NCBI RefSeq assembly: GCF_900215335.1
Contig: NZ_OCMT01000003.1
Location: forward strand, 682,001-746,000
Length of the DNA stretch: 64,000 nt
From: Pedobacter xixiisoli
GTDB taxonomy: Bacteria > Bacteroidota > Bacteroidia > Sphingobacteriales > Sphingobacteriaceae
Direction: 5' to 3'
Part shown: positions 17,972-26,826 of the stretch, piece after piece
Layout of the letters: each line of letters begins with the position of its first letter
Numbering within the stretch: the stretch's first letter is position 1
Program-made: the position numbers and the translations under genes
Notes under the pieces: model-generated
The model's database searches: none
Seen by the model: only the letters and a program-made list of their open reading frames with translations
Told to the model about the DNA's origin: nothing

Positions 17972-19150
17972 TCACGATAAGAGTAGGAAATTATTGACAT
18001 GTAATTCTGGATTTAACACCTCTTGGTAAAGTTGTTTTGCGTTGTTTTGCATAATTATTTCTTCTTTTTCCAAAACTTCTAAACCTTTTCTAATATCCTT
18101 GAAAGATTGCATCACATAACCAAAATTATATTTTTCTTTTAAAGTCCTGAAAATCTCATTATTGGTGGTTAAGGTAGGGATACCCAGCATCATTTGCGCA
18201 TTGAATTTACCTGATGCTAGGCCGATGATTTCAAAATTCTTACCATCCATGCCCTTTGCACTTTTTGAATTGGGAATATAAGTGGCAAAGGCAGTATCGA
18301 ATTGCTTTAGAAAATCATAATAGTTCACGTAGTCAATTTTTTGAACAATTAAAGTAACTGGTAAGCCTGCTGAAGCTAAATTTTTAATCTTTTCGACAAT
18401 CGGGTTTTCAATTTCTGGAAAACGGTAATGTACTACTAATTGGTAATTTGGATGCCAATTCGTTTGTAGCTCTTCTAGTATATCTAAGATCCCTGCCCAA
18501 GCCATGATACTACCGGAGTAGATGATCGTTTTTTTCCCTTTTGGAGTTTGAACTGGACAATAAATTCCTTTACCCTGACTTTTTAAGATAGGCGCTACTG
18601 GTAGATAAACGACTTTTTTGAATTTACAGCCTTGATTTTCTTCCATAAACAGTGCATGTCGGTACTGATCTTGAATGAGTAAGGAATTTAAACCTTTCCG
18701 CAATAGGGCGATTTCTTCTTGTTTGATTTCTTTTTGTTCTGCATTACTCATCTCCTTTGCTACAAATATTTCGAAGGAAATGTAATTGAACCGATGGAGT
18801 TGTCGGGGAAATATCTTGTAAGCGGTTAAAAGCCCTTCTTGATCTACTACGATAATTTTAGTACGGCGAAATAGAAAGATCGTTTTAAACCAACATAATA
18901 ATAAGGGCATTAAGGTGGCTTTGAAAAAAATCTTTGGTCTCCTTGCCATTCTAGGATAGAAACTGGGAAGTTTTTCAAAATGAATCTTTCCATCCAAATC
19001 GCCCATATATTCGGGTTTTTCATAGGTGAAAAGATGTACGCGATCTTTTCTTTCTAAATACTTTTCAATGAGCACAAGCATGCTGGCATTCGAAAAGATA
19101 TCTCCATAGGGATGGAAGATTAAAACAGATCTTTGGGTAGATTTAGGCAA
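17972..19150 (-). CDS. GT4-like glycosyltransferase
   Basis: 392 residues with a GT-B outline: a first Rossmann half beginning SVLIFHPYGDIFSNASMLVL, and a donor half beginning KKTIIYSGSIMAWAGILDIL near residue 210. Near residue 320 KNFEIIGLASGKFNAQMMLG takes the place of EX7E. A hydrophobic stretch near residues 83-97 could dip into the membrane. Its start overlaps the aminotransferase gene by 8 bases. Assignment is to the GT4-like superfamily only. Confidence 0.68.
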   Translation of the reverse strand: MPKSTQRSVLIFHPYGDIFSNASMLVLIEKYLERKDRVHLFTYEKPEYMGDLDGKIHFEKLPSFYPRMARRPKIFFKATLMPLLLCWFKTIFLFRRTKIIVVDQEGLLTAYKIFPRQLHRFNYISFEIFVAKEMSNAEQKEIKQEEIALLRKGLNSLLIQDQYRHALFMEENQGCKFKKVVYLPVAPILKSQGKGIYCPVQTPKGKKTIIYSGSIMAWAGILDILEELQTNWHPNYQLVVHYRFPEIENPIVEKIKNLASAGLPVTLIVQKIDYVNYYDFLKQFDTAFATYIPNSKSAKGMDGKNFEIIGLASGKFNAQMMLGIPTLTTNNEIFRTLKEKYNFGYVMQSFKDIRKGLEVLEKEEIIMQNNAKQLYQEVLNPELHVNNFLLLS

Positions 19151-20258
19151 AATATTTTTCTATTTGGTACACTACTTTTTCTAATTGTTCTTGGCTGGTA
19201 CCCAAACCACTAGGAATGTAAAAACCACATCTGGCTAATTTCTCGGCAATTGGGTGCTGTTCATTTTGGAAGAAACCTTTCTTTAAGAACACAGGTTGTT
19301 CATGCATGGCCCAGAAAAAAGGGCGTGTGCCAATTTTTTGTTCGTTTAAATGCTTTACCAATGCTTCTTTTTCAGTTTCTGAGGGCGCTACAATACCAAA
19401 CACCCAATAAAGATTTTGACTGGCGTCGGTCTGTATTACAGGTAACTGATAACCTTTCTCTTTTAAGAAGGCCAACTTTTGCTGATAGAAATTGCCCATG
19501 CTTCGCTTGATTGTTAAGAAATGTTCGATTTGTTCTAATTGGGCTACAGCTAAAGCAGCTTGTAAGTTGCTTATTCGGTAATTCCAGCCAATTTCGTGGT
19601 GTACAAATCGAGGTTGATTAGGTTCAAAACAAAGATTTCTAAGTTTTCTACAACGTTCTGCCAGGGCCTTATCATCTGTTAAAACCATACCACCTTCACC
19701 AGAAGTTATGTTTTTATTAGCATAGAAACTGAACGTGCTGATGTCACCGAAACTGCCACAAGATTTTCCTTTATAAGTTTGTCCGTGCAATTGTGCGGCA
19801 TCTTCAATAATTTTGAGCTTATACTTTTTGGCTAATGCAATAATGGGATCCATATCTACAGGGATACCGTAAATATGTACCACAACGATTGCCTTAGTAC
19901 GTGAAGTGATTTTTGCTTCTACTAGCTTAACGTCCATATTCCAGGTATGTGGGTCGCTATCTACCAAAACTGGTGTAGCACCTAGCGCTGTCACAGATTG
20001 AGCAGGAGAGATAATGGTAAAGGTTGGCATAATTACTTCATCTCCAGCTTGGATTTCTAAGGCTTTGAGTGCAATATCTAATGCTGCAGAGCCATTGGAA
20101 ACAGCAATGCCAAAGTTACGATGACAGTATTTGCTAAATTCTTGCTCAAATTTCGCTACAAAAGGGCCATCACTAGATATCCATCCGGTAGTTACACATT
20201 CTGTTAGGTATTTTAATTCGTTACCCGCTAGCAAGGGTGTATTTACAGGTATTACCAT
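19143..20258 (-). CDS. DegT/DnrJ/EryC1/StrS aminotransferase
   Basis: About 371 residues from the ATG at 20258, which overlaps the preceding TAA stop as TAATG and puts MVIPVNTPLLAGNELKYL at the N-terminus; an upstream extension to 20291 adds no conserved residues. The GNGSAALDIALKAL-like segment (here SNGSAALDIALKAL), the DAAQLHG motif and FSFYANKNITSGEGG with its PLP-binding lysine are diagnostic. These enzymes aminate 3- or 4-keto sugars on nucleotide carriers, so the polymer probably contains an amino-deoxy sugar. A methyltransferase and a cupin precede it, which together could form a small sugar-tailoring set. Confidence 0.93.
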   Translation of the reverse strand: MVIPVNTPLLAGNELKYLTECVTTGWISSDGPFVAKFEQEFSKYCHRNFGIAVSNGSAALDIALKALEIQAGDEVIMPTFTIISPAQSVTALGATPVLVDSDPHTWNMDVKLVEAKITSRTKAIVVVHIYGIPVDMDPIIALAKKYKLKIIEDAAQLHGQTYKGKSCGSFGDISTFSFYANKNITSGEGGMVLTDDKALAERCRKLRNLCFEPNQPRFVHHEIGWNYRISNLQAALAVAQLEQIEHFLTIKRSMGNFYQQKLAFLKEKGYQLPVIQTDASQNLYWVFGIVAPSETEKEALVKHLNEQKIGTRPFFWAMHEQPVFLKKGFFQNEQHPIAEKLARCGFYIPSGLGTSQEQLEKVVYQIEKYFA

Positions 20259-21010
20259 TAGATTTTCTTTAGGATATAACATACTCCCCAAGTATCTTCC
20301 GAAGGTGCTTTTCCCGTTAAAAACTCTTCTGATGATAACAATTCAAAATTAGTTAGTTTAGCTAAGAGCTCAATTTCTGGCGTGCTGAAGTGTCGCATGT
20401 TATGGGTTTCGGTAAGGCGGTCAGTCTCGTCAGTTTCAAAACTTTTGATTAAGATTTCATAATTGACCTCTACCATATTTTTACTGATGTGCATTGTAGA
20501 CTCTGCAATTCTGACAATACTAACTTCGCCTTGTTCTAGGCGCTTCACACGGGTTTCTGGCTTTTGATGATACACGGCGGGTGAGTACCAAACATCAAAA
20601 ATAAATAAGCCTCCTTGATGAAGATGCTGGTTGATATTTTGAAAAGCTTCGATGAGTGATTGGTTGTCGTTGAGATAGCTGATCACATGGAAAAGAGACA
20701 AAGCGATATCGAATTTAGTCTCACTTTTGAAACTTCTGATATCCGCGTTTTGAAAACTAAGCCCTGTTTTAGCTTCACGATTAGCGATATTGAACATTTT
20801 CTCGCTTATCTCGATGCCATGAACGTTATATCCTTTTTGGTGCAAAAGTTTAGCATGCACACCAGTTCCAGAACCCAAATCGACCACTGTTTTGGCATCG
20901 GGATGTAAAGTTTTGATTTGTTTGTCTAGGTAGACAACTTCATCTTCGTAAGGTTTTGATTGATAAAACAGGTCATAATATTCACCAATCTTTTCAAAAT
21001 TTAATGCCAT
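20258..21010 (-). CDS. Class I SAM-dependent methyltransferase
   Basis: 250 residues. VVDLGSGTGVHAKLLHQKGY (about 42-61) followed by VHGIEIS is the SAM-binding motif I and acidic loop; FDIALSLFHVISYL near 105 is motif II and GGLFIFDVWYSPAVY near 137 motif III. Probably N- or O-methylates the amino sugar made by the adjacent DegT enzyme, as in the N,N-dimethyl sugars of other loci, but that role is inferred from position only. Confidence 0.9.
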   Translation of the reverse strand: MALNFEKIGEYYDLFYQSKPYEDEVVYLDKQIKTLHPDAKTVVDLGSGTGVHAKLLHQKGYNVHGIEISEKMFNIANREAKTGLSFQNADIRSFKSETKFDIALSLFHVISYLNDNQSLIEAFQNINQHLHQGGLFIFDVWYSPAVYHQKPETRVKRLEQGEVSIVRIAESTMHISKNMVEVNYEILIKSFETDETDRLTETHNMRHFSTPEIELLAKLTNFELLSSEEFLTGKAPSEDTWGVCYILKKI

Positions 21011-21021
21011 TTTATCATATT

Positions 21022-21429
21022 TTAAACGGAGCTATTTAAAAATTCTTTGTCATCTTCCTGACTATATGGACCCTGTTTTACTTCAATCATTTCGGTATCT
21101 TCCATCATTTCAAAGCCATGCCCGCCGTCGGCCAATAGTATAACGTCGCCAGCTTCTAAAATTGTACTGGTAAAATAGGCTTTGGTTGGGCTGTAAAAAT
21201 CTATTTTTACTTTTCCCGACTTAATGAACAAAACTTCTTGAGTTTGCATCACCATTCTTTCTACCTTTTTATGCTTGTGCGGCGCAATTATATAACCTTT
21301 AGAGCGGTTCATGTAAGCCAGTTGCTGTGAGTAGTTTGGTGGTGTAAAAAATTCGATGCCTTCGTTCTTGTAATTAGATCTGATGATGATAGCTAATTGA
21401 TGGTTTTCATAGGAAATGTTTTCAATCAT
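21022..21429 (-). CDS. Cupin-fold protein
   Basis: 135 residues. IIAPHKHKKVERM (about 46-58) supplies the first cupin histidines, VLFIKSGKVKIDFY the following strand, and GDVILLADGGHGFEMMEDTE (about 95-114) the second motif. Small cupins beside DegT genes can be sugar 3,4-ketoisomerases (FdtA/WxcM-like) or other modifying enzymes; the local order cupin-methyltransferase-aminotransferase favours a role in nucleotide-sugar tailoring. Confidence 0.8.
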   Translation of the reverse strand: MIENISYENHQLAIIIRSNYKNEGIEFFTPPNYSQQLAYMNRSKGYIIAPHKHKKVERMVMQTQEVLFIKSGKVKIDFYSPTKAYFTSTILEAGDVILLADGGHGFEMMEDTEMIEVKQGPYSQEDDKEFLNSSV

Positions 21430-21472
21430 AGGGTTTCAGAAATAAAAAGTAAATTCATAGATGAGTGATAAT

Positions 21473-22492
21473 CTAATTTATCAATGATGTTTGGTTAGGG
21501 AGTTTGTAATCCCAGTAGCTGTCTCTTAACACCCAGTCTTTTACAGACTGATTGGATAAGAATTTTTGTTGATGGAATTGATAACCCTCTAGTTGAGATA
21601 TTCTTAGTTCTTCTTGTATAACCTCGATATGAATAGGAACTTCTCGTTTTTGTTTTTTTAAAAAGATATGCTTTATCCATCTATAGTATGGATGTAAGCG
21701 ATCTCTAATTGAACGCTTATATTCAATAGCCGGATTTCTCAATGCAGTAAATGAATTACAAACGCCTTGGTAGAAAGCCCTTTTTTTAAAATAATCTACT
21801 GTTAATCTGGTTGCGGGTACGAAATGATAGAGTTTTAGTGTCGGAATATATTTTGCCATCATAGCCTTGTCTCTAGCTTTTAAAGTTAGTCCAGTTTCAC
21901 CGTCTCCTTGAAATTCCTGAAGTTCACTAGGCATGCAATCGGGATGAAATCCACCGCATTCAATTAGACTTTTTTTTCGAATACAAAAATTTAATCCCCA
22001 AACGAAATTTGGATCAATAGTAACTTCGTTAGTTCCAAAATCTAATAGACTTAGCCAAGAGCAATGATTAAAAGAATTATTGCTCTCCCAAAAATAGGTA
22101 AGCCATTCCGGTGGACTAACTTCGTAATTCGGCAGGGATGGCCCAGTAGCCAAATGTAGAGAGGGCTGTTTCTCAAACGATTTGATTAAATTACTTGCAT
22201 AATGTTTATCCAAAATTACATCATCGTCTATAAAACATAAAATCTCACCTTTTGAAAGTTTCACACCACAATGTCTTCCTGTAAGTAGGCCGGGGACAGC
22301 ATCGTACATGTAGATGAGATTTTGAATGCGACTCAAGTGGAAGTCGACAATATCTTTTGTATTATCATTTGAACCATTATCAATTACAATAACTTCGAAC
22401 GCTTCTTGTATAATTTGATCAGCAATACTTTGCAATGTATGGCTTAACAATTGACTTCTATTATATGTCGGAATAATGATAGACAGTTTCAT
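21473..22492 (-). CDS. Glycosyltransferase family 2
   Basis: 339 residues. LSIIIPTYNRSQLLSHTLQS, VIVIDNGSNDNT (about 35-46) and ILCFIDDDVILDK (about 83-95) are core family 2 motifs. FQGDGETGLTLKA near 194 is the catalytic ED region in its GDGET variant. The last 90 residues are basic and helical. The start follows the stop of a 72-residue frame after a single base. Confidence 0.9.
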   Translation of the reverse strand: MKLSIIIPTYNRSQLLSHTLQSIADQIIQEAFEVIVIDNGSNDNTKDIVDFHLSRIQNLIYMYDAVPGLLTGRHCGVKLSKGEILCFIDDDVILDKHYASNLIKSFEKQPSLHLATGPSLPNYEVSPPEWLTYFWESNNSFNHCSWLSLLDFGTNEVTIDPNFVWGLNFCIRKKSLIECGGFHPDCMPSELQEFQGDGETGLTLKARDKAMMAKYIPTLKLYHFVPATRLTVDYFKKRAFYQGVCNSFTALRNPAIEYKRSIRDRLHPYYRWIKHIFLKKQKREVPIHIEVIQEELRISQLEGYQFHQQKFLSNQSVKDWVLRDSYWDYKLPNQTSLIN

Positions 22493-22493
22493 G

Positions 22494-22712
22494 TTAATTA
22501 ACAGTGATTGAATCTTGTAAATGTAAAGTTGCTTCGAAATGATGTAACATTTCTCTAATACTGAAATAACCTTCTCCTACGGAAGTTATTTGCATACCCT
22601 TTTTGAGTAGATATTTTTGAAGTGTTTTTTTGAGAAGTTGTTTCATGGGAGGTCGTGAATCTTTAGATGGAAGAATTGACAGCGACACTTTTGCCGTTGT
22701 TATTTCATTCAT
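22494..22712 (-). CDS. Unidentified 72-residue frame
   Basis: I do not recognise a family. The part from residue 23, MKQLLKKTLQKYLLKKGMQI, is an amphipathic basic helix of the type that begins many sugar methyltransferases in such loci, and a lone FEATLHLQDSITVN end follows. It may therefore be the N-terminal stump of a deleted gene. The close spacing to the next GT2 start favours translation; the lack of any known domain argues against a functional protein. Confidence 0.35.
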   Translation of the reverse strand: MNEITTAKVSLSILPSKDSRPPMKQLLKKTLQKYLLKKGMQITSVGEGYFSIREMLHHFEATLHLQDSITVN

Positions 22713-22967
22713 TTATTTCTTACAGATATCGAGAGAAAACATTTAAGCTTTCATATGCTTCTGAATGAAGCAATATCAAGAAATAACTAGATTGTTGAGA
22801 TTTTTTTCAATTTTAGAACGTTTTTCGGTGATAGATTAGATAATATGTAAAACAAATTTACAACTATAATGTTTAATACGAAAGTATAACTTTGCTTAAC
22901 CTTTTATTGTAACAAAAAAAATACATTTTTTGCGATGATTTTTGAAATTTTTGATTATTTTCTAATG
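22713..22967 (-). other. AT-rich gap with a possible internal promoter
   Basis: 255 bases without a recognisable gene on either strand. On the minus strand TAAATTTG at 22860-22853 fits the -7 consensus TAnnTTTG, about 140 bases before the 72-residue frame, but no TTG lies at the right distance. It is the largest gap inside the minus-strand locus and could mark a join between two formerly separate gene blocks. Confidence 0.3.
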
Positions 22968-23912
22968 TCATTTTAATCTTTCGAATTTTTCCAGCGTAAT
23001 TGCTTTGTGAACCCTAAGCCAATGTCGAAAAGCTTGATAGCCTTTAAAATTACCTAGTGTAAGGAAACGCATAAAGTACTTGAGGGCGTATTTATTTTCT
23101 TGAACTTCTACTCGATAAATATTGGTAGTGTTGGCGAGTGTTACGTCAAAAAGCTTTAGGTCGTCGTTACCACAATGCATTCCCGATGCATCTAATCCAA
23201 TTTGGGCAGATAATGCCTGTTTAGGATAAAGACATAGGCCTTGGTGAAGGAAAATACTAGCATGCCAATTCACTGCCCAGGTTTTGGTTTTGTTTTCGAT
23301 ATTAAGTTTTAGGTCCTTAATTACCGATAACCTGTTGTTCATCGTAAATTTATTGAATGCTTTTTCCTTTTTCAAACGAAGATATAGCTCATTGCTATCT
23401 GTTACATTTTTTTTCCAAGCTCTTGCCCAAGTTGCCCAGCCCCAACAACTCATGCAACGAAGAAAATAAGTATCAGGTAGTTTTTCCGCACCAATGCCTA
23501 CAGGAACAAAACTGCTAATGTGCATTGCTTTTTCATCATCTCGATAAAGCTCTAATGCTTGGTTCATGTAATTGAGGAAATAAGGCGATACTTCTACATC
23601 GTCTTCCAGTACGATTACACGACCGTGCTTGTCGATAATTTTTCCAACTCCGCTTAGTATCGAAGCAGCCAATCCTATATTTTTTTCTTGTGAAACGATA
23701 TGTATTTCCTTACACCAATCCTTACTTTTTATCGCTTGCCTTGTTTCTGTAATTTTTGCTAGTTGCTCTTCGGTAGCATTAGGTTTTGCTCCGTCAGCAA
23801 AAATATACAAGGCGGATTGTTGGGCTAATGGATTTTTGCTCAGCGCTTCTAGCACTTTTAAAGTGTGCTGTGGTCTGTTGTAAACAAAAAGTACAATTGG
23901 TGCTAATTCCAT
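22968..23912 (-). CDS. GT2/GNT-I-like glycosyltransferase
   Basis: 314 residues. PIVLFVYNRPQHTLKVLEAL at the N-terminus, ALYIFADGAKP, and RVIVLEDDVEVSPYFLNYMN (about 96-115) with the LEDD metal site are typical of a GT-A group related to eukaryotic GlcNAc-transferase I. MSCWGWATWARAWKK near 155 is a conserved acceptor-side motif of this group. It is followed, after 4 bases on its 5' side, by the fucosyltransferase gene. Confidence 0.85.
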   Translation of the reverse strand: MELAPIVLFVYNRPQHTLKVLEALSKNPLAQQSALYIFADGAKPNATEEQLAKITETRQAIKSKDWCKEIHIVSQEKNIGLAASILSGVGKIIDKHGRVIVLEDDVEVSPYFLNYMNQALELYRDDEKAMHISSFVPVGIGAEKLPDTYFLRCMSCWGWATWARAWKKNVTDSNELYLRLKKEKAFNKFTMNNRLSVIKDLKLNIENKTKTWAVNWHASIFLHQGLCLYPKQALSAQIGLDASGMHCGNDDLKLFDVTLANTTNIYRVEVQENKYALKYFMRFLTLGNFKGYQAFRHWLRVHKAITLEKFERLK

Positions 23913-23916
23913 TTGA

Positions 23917-24750
23917 TTAAATCAGTTGCCAGTTGCTGCACAGTATAGAATTTGGATACACTTCCGATTGACCCAGCCATAGTGCAGGAGCTATAGTTTG
24001 TGCATTATTTTTGTTTAAATAAGCACCCCACCAGCTAAAAGAACTATTGGAAAGTATATTGATATCCGCATTGATTAAAAACTGTAAGTCGATGATTTCG
24101 CTTGCGGAAGAAATATGTTGAGGTGTAATGTCGGCAAATTCTTTCGCTACAAAATCTCGGTCATCCGTAATAAATACATAAAAATTATTGGGATGATGGA
24201 TTTTTGCAATAGCTTGGTGGTAATAGCTGCTAGTTAATTGCCAGTTCGCTGTTAAATAGTCGCCACGACGTACATGTATAGTCACCATGGTTTTCTCTTT
24301 AACTAGCTGCTTAACATATTGCTTAAATAGCTTGATATATTTTGGTTTGATGGACAACAAGTTTTTGAGTGCTTGTTTTTCTGTTTCAAAATATTTTTCT
24401 GATTGAAAAAAACCTTCGAACAAAGTCTGTTCTTTAATCTTTAAGCACTCGGCTTTTGGAAACTGCTTTCCATCTATTAGCGTTGTACTTAATTGATATC
24501 GACGTTTTAAACTTTCAAAAAACTGAATTTTTGGTTTCTCTAGTAGACGTTTGATGCCGCTAAGATTAAAGATGAATCGTCTAAAAATGGCAATGGGCTT
24601 TTCTTTGATCTCGAAATAGCGGGAGACCAGAAAACGATCAATACTTTCGTCGAGGTAAAATGTGGTGCCAAGCTTAGCTGCTGCGGTATAGATAAACGCA
24701 TATTGAAATAACTGATTGCCCAAGCGGCCATGTAATTTTACGCCAATCAT
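23917..24750 (-). CDS. Alpha-1,2-fucosyltransferase, GT11
   Basis: 277 residues, normal for the family. The N-terminal VKLHGRLGNQLFQYAF, the VTIHVRRGDYL motif near residue 156 that contacts GDP-fucose, and NSSFSWWGAYLN near 235 are all diagnostic. Such enzymes add fucose alpha-1,2 to galactose. Its ATG overlaps the stop of the preceding methyltransferase by four bases (24747-24750). Confidence 0.93.
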   Translation of the reverse strand: MIGVKLHGRLGNQLFQYAFIYTAAAKLGTTFYLDESIDRFLVSRYFEIKEKPIAIFRRFIFNLSGIKRLLEKPKIQFFESLKRRYQLSTTLIDGKQFPKAECLKIKEQTLFEGFFQSEKYFETEKQALKNLLSIKPKYIKLFKQYVKQLVKEKTMVTIHVRRGDYLTANWQLTSSYYHQAIAKIHHPNNFYVFITDDRDFVAKEFADITPQHISSASEIIDLQFLINADINILSNSSFSWWGAYLNKNNAQTIAPALWLGQSEVYPNSILCSNWQLI

Positions 24751-25520
24751 TTACTAAACCAAAAACAGCCGCAACCCCAATATTGTTGGTCTGCAAATTC
24801 TTTACTGGCATTTTCTATCAAGCCGAAGGGTTCAAAATCATCAGGTATAAGGCTAAATTCTTTCAAATGCAGATCTTTAAAATAGCTTGTTATTTGATCG
24901 TAGCTATAAATACGATGGGCGTTAAATTCTAGTCGAGGTTTTCCAATTGGTACAACTATTAGCAAATGACCATCTTTCGCTAAAACTCTTACTAGCTCAT
25001 TCATTGCTTTTAGGTCTCCGTTGTAATCGATTTCGTCTCCATATCTACCTAAGCCTATATGTTCAATGGTATGCATACAAGATAGAGAGGGTACACTATT
25101 GTTGGCAAATGGAAGGTTTAATAAGTTAGCCTGCCTACAGTTTAAATTAGATAACTTTAAATTTGCTGGCCTAAAGTCGTAAAAATCTGTTGGTACAAAG
25201 GCCGAAATCATGGTGCAGAACCTTAATGAAGAAGAAATATCAACATGTTTATGTGGCTTTATTTTCGCTATTATCCTTGCAGCCCAAGCTGGATGATAGG
25301 TATAATGTGGCTCGAAAGGAGTGAGGGTAGTTTTATCGCCAACATAAGGGAGCCATTTGTCTTGGCTATGGTCAAATCTTGCTGTGCCAGATTGTTTTTT
25401 AAAGGCCAGATAATCCGCTTTAATCTCTTGCAGTGCTTTTCTGTCTTGAACTTTCGTTTTCAAGATTTCTACTATTCGTTTAGCTTTTCTAAAAGGCCAA
25501 AATGGATTGAATATTGACAT
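24747..25520 (-). CDS. DUF268-type methyltransferase-fold protein
   Basis: 257 residues. The core includes KPHKHVDISSSLRFCTMISA (about 89-108), SCMHTIEHIGLGRYGDEID (about 148-166) and the C-terminal QYWGCGCFWFSK, a set I associate with the DUF268 group of methyltransferase-like proteins found in polysaccharide loci. LLIVVPIGKPRLEFN is the strand after the usual SAM domain core. The acceptor is unknown. It lies 1 base downstream of wzt copy 2, so it may modify the chain end that this transporter reads; that is inference. Confidence 0.75.
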   Translation of the reverse strand: MSIFNPFWPFRKAKRIVEILKTKVQDRKALQEIKADYLAFKKQSGTARFDHSQDKWLPYVGDKTTLTPFEPHYTYHPAWAARIIAKIKPHKHVDISSSLRFCTMISAFVPTDFYDFRPANLKLSNLNCRQANLLNLPFANNSVPSLSCMHTIEHIGLGRYGDEIDYNGDLKAMNELVRVLAKDGHLLIVVPIGKPRLEFNAHRIYSYDQITSYFKDLHLKEFSLIPDDFEPFGLIENASKEFADQQYWGCGCFWFSK

Positions 25521-25521
25521 T

Positions 25522-26811
25522 TTATATTCTTTCGAAATCTAGAACGGGTGCTAATAAACCTGGTCTGGCATCATTCCAGATAGGTGAATTACTTAAACCG
25601 CCCAATATTTTTAAATGGATGGATGGGCCTGCATTTGGGGCAACCAGCCATTTGATATAGTGCAAACTTGCCAAAGGTCTAATCCGATAGCTGCCTTGGT
25701 TAAGCATATGTTGTGGTAGCCAGATGATAATTTGGTTCGTGCCTATTTCTGGTTGTAACCATTCAACTTTCGACTTGTCTGTTTGGTAAGACCAATAAAG
25801 TAAGGTTTCGTGCTGGTCGTAAAATGCAATGCCGTAGCAAAAATCTGCATTAAGCTCGTTGGTATTAAACTTAAGGCAGACTCCGGTTTTGGCATCGTTT
25901 CTGGCTACACCTGTATCATTCATTTCTTTATGCTCATTTACTATGTAGAAACTGAGCAAATCGAAAAACTGACTGCTAAATTTTTCAGAGCTTTTATGCC
26001 AAACAGATTGTTGGTTTTCTTCGTTGTTGATGTAGCGGTTGATGATTTGTTGGGCGTCTCCATGTTGTATTAATTGGCCATTACGCAGTAAGATTGCCTT
26101 ATTGCAAAGCTCTGCAATGCTGCCCATATTATGACTCACAAACAATACCGTTCTGCCTTCACCTTTGCTAATTTCTCCCATTTTCCCAAGGCATTTTTGC
26201 TGGAATTCGGCATCGCCTACGGCCAATACTTCGTCGATGACTAATATTTCGCTATCTAGATAGGCTGCCACTGCAAATGCCAAACGCACATACATGCCGC
26301 TAGAGTATCGTTTTACGGGCGTATCTATGTAACGTTCTACGCCAGCAAAATCTACAATCTCATCAAATTTTTTGGTGATTTCTTTTCTACGCATGCCTAA
26401 AATGGCACCGTTTAAGTAGATGTTTTCTCTGCCAGTAAGCTCGGGATGGAAACCTGTACCTACTTCTAATAAAGATGCAATACGGCCTTTACCTATAATG
26501 CGGCCAGAGGTAGGGGAGGTTACCCTACTTAATATTTTTAGCAGTGTACTTTTGCCTGCACCATTTGGACCAATAATACCTACTGCATCTCCTTGCTCAA
26601 TTTCAAAATTGATGTCTTTGAGACTCCAAGAAATATCGCTATTGCCTTTGATGTTGCGGTTATTGGTTTCGCCAATACGCAGAAATGGGTCTTCTTTGCC
26701 TCTCAAACGAGCATACCAGCGTTCTAGGTCGCGACTAATGGTGCCAGTGCCTATTTCGCCCAATTGGTAGGCTTTGCTCAGGTTTTCGACTTTAATAATG
26801 GTGTTGCTCAT
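25522..26811 (-). CDS. wzt: ABC polysaccharide exporter ATPase (Wzt-type), copy 2
   Basis: About 429 residues from the ATG at 26811; a TTG five codons earlier (26826) is possible but lies directly after the upstream stop. Walker A GPNGAGKSTLLK, signature YSSGMYVRLAFA, Walker B ILVIDEVLAVGD and SHNMGS are intact. The first ~235 residues differ from copy 1 at only about two dozen positions by eye, including the shared lead RDLERWYAR, while the C-terminal ~180 residues (beta-rich, ending near PGLLAPVLDFERI) are different. Two ATPases with one permease suggest recognition of two chain ends or a regulatory pair. Confidence 0.93.
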   Translation of the reverse strand: MSNTIIKVENLSKAYQLGEIGTGTISRDLERWYARLRGKEDPFLRIGETNNRNIKGNSDISWSLKDINFEIEQGDAVGIIGPNGAGKSTLLKILSRVTSPTSGRIIGKGRIASLLEVGTGFHPELTGRENIYLNGAILGMRRKEITKKFDEIVDFAGVERYIDTPVKRYSSGMYVRLAFAVAAYLDSEILVIDEVLAVGDAEFQQKCLGKMGEISKGEGRTVLFVSHNMGSIAELCNKAILLRNGQLIQHGDAQQIINRYINNEENQQSVWHKSSEKFSSQFFDLLSFYIVNEHKEMNDTGVARNDAKTGVCLKFNTNELNADFCYGIAFYDQHETLLYWSYQTDKSKVEWLQPEIGTNQIIIWLPQHMLNQGSYRIRPLASLHYIKWLVAPNAGPSIHLKILGGLSNSPIWNDARPGLLAPVLDFERI

Positions 26812-26826
26812 TGGTAGATTTTGCAA

